Below, one piece after another: positions 62,208-64,000 of a DNA stretch of 64,000 nucleotides. The stretch covers positions 62,001-126,000 of the forward strand of contig NZ_CAMLSE010000021.1 of the NCBI RefSeq assembly GCF_946482605.1. Direction: 5' to 3'. Source of the DNA: an uncultured Dyadobacter sp. (GTDB lineage Bacteria; Bacteroidota; Bacteroidia; Cytophagales; Spirosomataceae). Within the stretch, counting starts at the first letter, position 1. Every line of letters starts with the position of its first letter. The notes beneath the pieces are model-generated. The model was not told where the DNA came from. It searched no databases and was given only the letters and a program-made list of their open reading frames with translations. The position numbers were made by a program, and so were the translations under genes.

Positions 62208-63353
62208 TCAGTGTTTGTATTGGTCTATGAGGTGTAAATAAGGCGGCAGCCCGTGGTGCACAAAAACCTGCTGGTCGGAATCCGGAAATTGCTGGTAATA
62301 CGCAGGATCTGCCAGAAGCATGATGGTGGGGCCTATCCTGGCGTAATTGCTGCTTTTGAAATAAGCAGGTGACTGATATTCCGGAAGGTTTTTCACGACT
62401 ATTTTGCCGGCATATTTACCCAGATACTTTTCATAATTCCGTTGCGCCTTTTCACTTGGTTTTTTCAATCCCTTATACGCGTGCCTGAGCCCTATGCGCG
62501 CGATCAGTTTCTGCTTTTTGATGATACCGTCGATGTTCTTGAACGGATTAGTCGTATTGAAATCTTGCAGCGTCTGTACGGTAAATGGCACTTCCGGCAC
62601 CCAGTCGGCCGAATTGACGACGTTAAAACCCCAGCCGCCCGCGACCAGATTTTCATATTCGTAGGCATAATGGGTATTACCAACTTTCGGACTGGCGCTG
62701 CAATAGGTTTTGAAACGGATGTCCGATGGCAGCTTACCCTGTTTTTGAAGTGAATACAAATGCGAAGTCATCAGGTAACTGATCGCGCCACCCTGGCTAT
62801 GCCCCATGATGAGGAAATCCCGGGTTCCCGTTTTGTACAGGGAGTCAATTTTGGGAACAATGTCCGTCGCCAGATAAGCCGTGCCTAATAGCCATCCGAT
62901 ATGTACCGCAGCCCTGGGATGATCGGCCAGGTCGTAGGAAAACGTCTGCGCATTGCCGAGGCTGAGTACACCTTTGGCCGGGACCATGGCAGCGTAGAAG
63001 TTTTCGAGCCATCCTACCGCATTGGTGGTGGTCCCCCGGATATTGATCACCGCAACCGGCGTATCGTTTTTCCATAACTCCCATTTGTTGTCCAGTCCCA
63101 TGACCGGAGAGGTGTAAATGGACTTGAAAAGAGTGGGTTTTGGGATAGGAAACTTGTTCCTGTTGGTCATGGCCGTGTCATAGAGTGATACGTGCATGTA
63201 CATGAGCTCCTTGTATTCGGCCTTATCAAAGCCCGGTTTGAGCCTGGTACTCTGAGCAGCGGCTTGCCATGGCAAACATACAGATGTGTATAGGATGACC
63301 AGGCAGAACACACTGGCGTATCGCCAGCCGGAACAGGTAAATGTCTTTGTCAT
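62208..63353 (-). CDS. exported lipase (class 3-like)
   Basis: 381 residues with a signal peptide (SVFCLVILYTSVCLPWQAAAQ). Alpha/beta hydrolase fold of the lipase class 3 group: VAVINIRGTT before the oxyanion hole, nucleophile elbow GHSQGGA (Ser186), CSASPKVGN, a candidate catalytic Asp in VNSADWVPEVP and His in FVHHGLPPYLH. Secreted or periplasmic lipid or ester hydrolysis is inferred. It is the first gene of a two-gene operon with the M14 peptidase. Confidence 0.82.
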   Translation of the reverse strand: MTKTFTCSGWRYASVFCLVILYTSVCLPWQAAAQSTRLKPGFDKAEYKELMYMHVSLYDTAMTNRNKFPIPKPTLFKSIYTSPVMGLDNKWELWKNDTPVAVINIRGTTTNAVGWLENFYAAMVPAKGVLSLGNAQTFSYDLADHPRAAVHIGWLLGTAYLATDIVPKIDSLYKTGTRDFLIMGHSQGGAISYLMTSHLYSLQKQGKLPSDIRFKTYCSASPKVGNTHYAYEYENLVAGGWGFNVVNSADWVPEVPFTVQTLQDFNTTNPFKNIDGIIKKQKLIARIGLRHAYKGLKKPSEKAQRNYEKYLGKYAGKIVVKNLPEYQSPAYFKSSNYARIGPTIMLLADPAYYQQFPDSDQQVFVHHGLPPYLHLIDQYKH

Positions 63354-63563
63354 TGGTAATTGCGTGATGGTGAACGACCAAGCTAACTTTCAGTTACTAA
63401 TGTAGGAAAACAATCGTTTCCCGGTTCTTTTTTGCAGTTCCTATTCTGATTCGGGCATGATTTTCAATGGGTTTGTCAAATTAGAATACCATTAGAGTTT
63501 GCCCATCGTTCTTGAATGCCGCCTCGGAAGTTCTTATTTTTGGCTAGTCTAAAAAATATTTTC

Positions 63564-64000
63564 ATGGAGCTATATTATTCCTTTTCTGCCTTAATTGTCC
63601 TCTCTGCAATATTTTCTTACCTCAATTCCCGCTTTCTTAAATTGCCTCCGTCCATCGGTGTAATGGTGATTGCATTGATGGTTTCGCTGGGATTGCTCGC
63701 AACGGACAGCATTTTTCCGCGGACTTTCATACGCATATCCACGCTCATCGCGAGTGTTGACCTTACCGAAATCCTGATGGGCGCGATGCTGAATTTCCTC
63801 CTTTTTGCAGGAGCCATTCACCTCCACCTGGAAGACCTCCGGGAACAGCGCCTGCCGGTTATTATATTTTCGACGGTCAGCGTGGTGATTTCCACATTTG
63901 TGATCGGTTTCCTGATTTACTACATCTTACCGCTGGTCGGTTTCCAGATACCTTTAATTCAATGCCTCGTTTTCGGCGCGTTGATTTCTCCTACCGATCC
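63564..64000 (+). CDS. Na+/H+ antiporter, CPA1 (NhaP-like), N-terminal part
   Basis: 145 residues before the window ends. It begins MELYYSFSALIVLSAIFSYL at ATG 63564 and continues with KLPPSIGVMVIALMVSLGLL, LNFLLFAGAIHLHLEDLREQ, PVIIFSTVSVVISTFVIGFLI and CLVFGALISPTDP, the last being the start of the CPA1 motif that continues with the ion-binding aspartates. Cation/proton exchange across the inner membrane is expected. The C-terminal half is not in this window, so the exact subfamily cannot be given. Confidence 0.88.
   Translation, partial: MELYYSFSALIVLSAIFSYLNSRFLKLPPSIGVMVIALMVSLGLLATDSIFPRTFIRISTLIASVDLTEILMGAMLNFLLFAGAIHLHLEDLREQRLPVIIFSTVSVVISTFVIGFLIYYILPLVGFQIPLIQCLVFGALISPTD

Noticed and set aside
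1..64000. tRNA and rRNA genes
   Set aside because: No cloverleaf, CCA-ended stem or rRNA-like sequence was recognised by eye in the intergenic regions; a dedicated scan was not possible.

Overview
The window looks like chromosomal DNA of a Bacteroidota bacterium of the Cytophagia, most like the Spirosomaceae/Cytophagaceae (Dyadobacter-like). This is inferred from gene content: a PorX-type response regulator with a PglZ domain, type IX secretion (T9SS) C-terminal sorting domains, Oar-like and CarboxypepD-type TonB receptors, a CxxxY-type CcmE, TAnnTTTG-like promoter motifs and frequent GTG/TTG starts. No 16S sequence is present, so the genus is not proven. No rRNA, tRNA, CRISPR array, transposase or prophage was recognised.

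Layout. 1-5.6 kb: the end of an FtsE-like ATPase converging on porX, then kdsB, divergent from a plus-strand run (DUF4905-like protein, LysM/RlpA-like lipid-free exported protein, small membrane protein, TIGR02757 protein). 5.8-11.2 kb: three tandem paralogous secreted fibre proteins with NTFxGxxAG repeats, an S74 intramolecular chaperone and a T9SS sorting domain. 11.3-20.3 kb: a carbohydrate-oxidation locus with a five-domain ThuA/sugar dehydrogenase/PKD/cytochrome c/CBM6 fusion, a TIM-barrel sugar isomerase, two Gfo/Idh/MocA oxidoreductases and a divergent MFS transporter. The locus is split by a four-helix-bundle (S23/IVS) gene enclosed between long inverted octamer-repeat arrays. A gene-less copy of the same arrays lies at about 38.9-39.0 kb.

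20.3-30.2 kb: housekeeping and small genes (mutS2, an IscA-like protein, a NUMOD4/HNH protein, a CoA-binding protein, fabH, pssA, a metallo-hydrolase, an RsmI-like methylase, an alpha/beta hydrolase). 30.7-47.2 kb: surface and outer-membrane functions (Oar-like receptor, metzincin lipoprotein, GDPD-like protein, patatin, polyprenyl synthase, leucine-rich repeat protein, DUF5916 protein, a second TonB receptor, a Tat-exported amine oxidase). 47.3-54.7 kb: a ccmB-ccmC-ccmD-ccmE-ccmF operon divergent from feoAB. 54.7-64 kb: an orphan DUF433 gene, nnr, rplS, dapF, a rhodanese, a DEAD-box helicase, a barrel protein, an M14 peptidase, a class-3-like lipase and the start of a CPA1 Na+/H+ antiporter cut by the window edge.

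The most interesting signals are the four-helix-bundle element with its inverted arrays and empty copy, the S74/T9SS fibre triplet in which self-cleavage would detach the sorting signal, the overlapping perfect palindromes between rplS and dapF, and the multidomain ThuA/cytochrome fusion.
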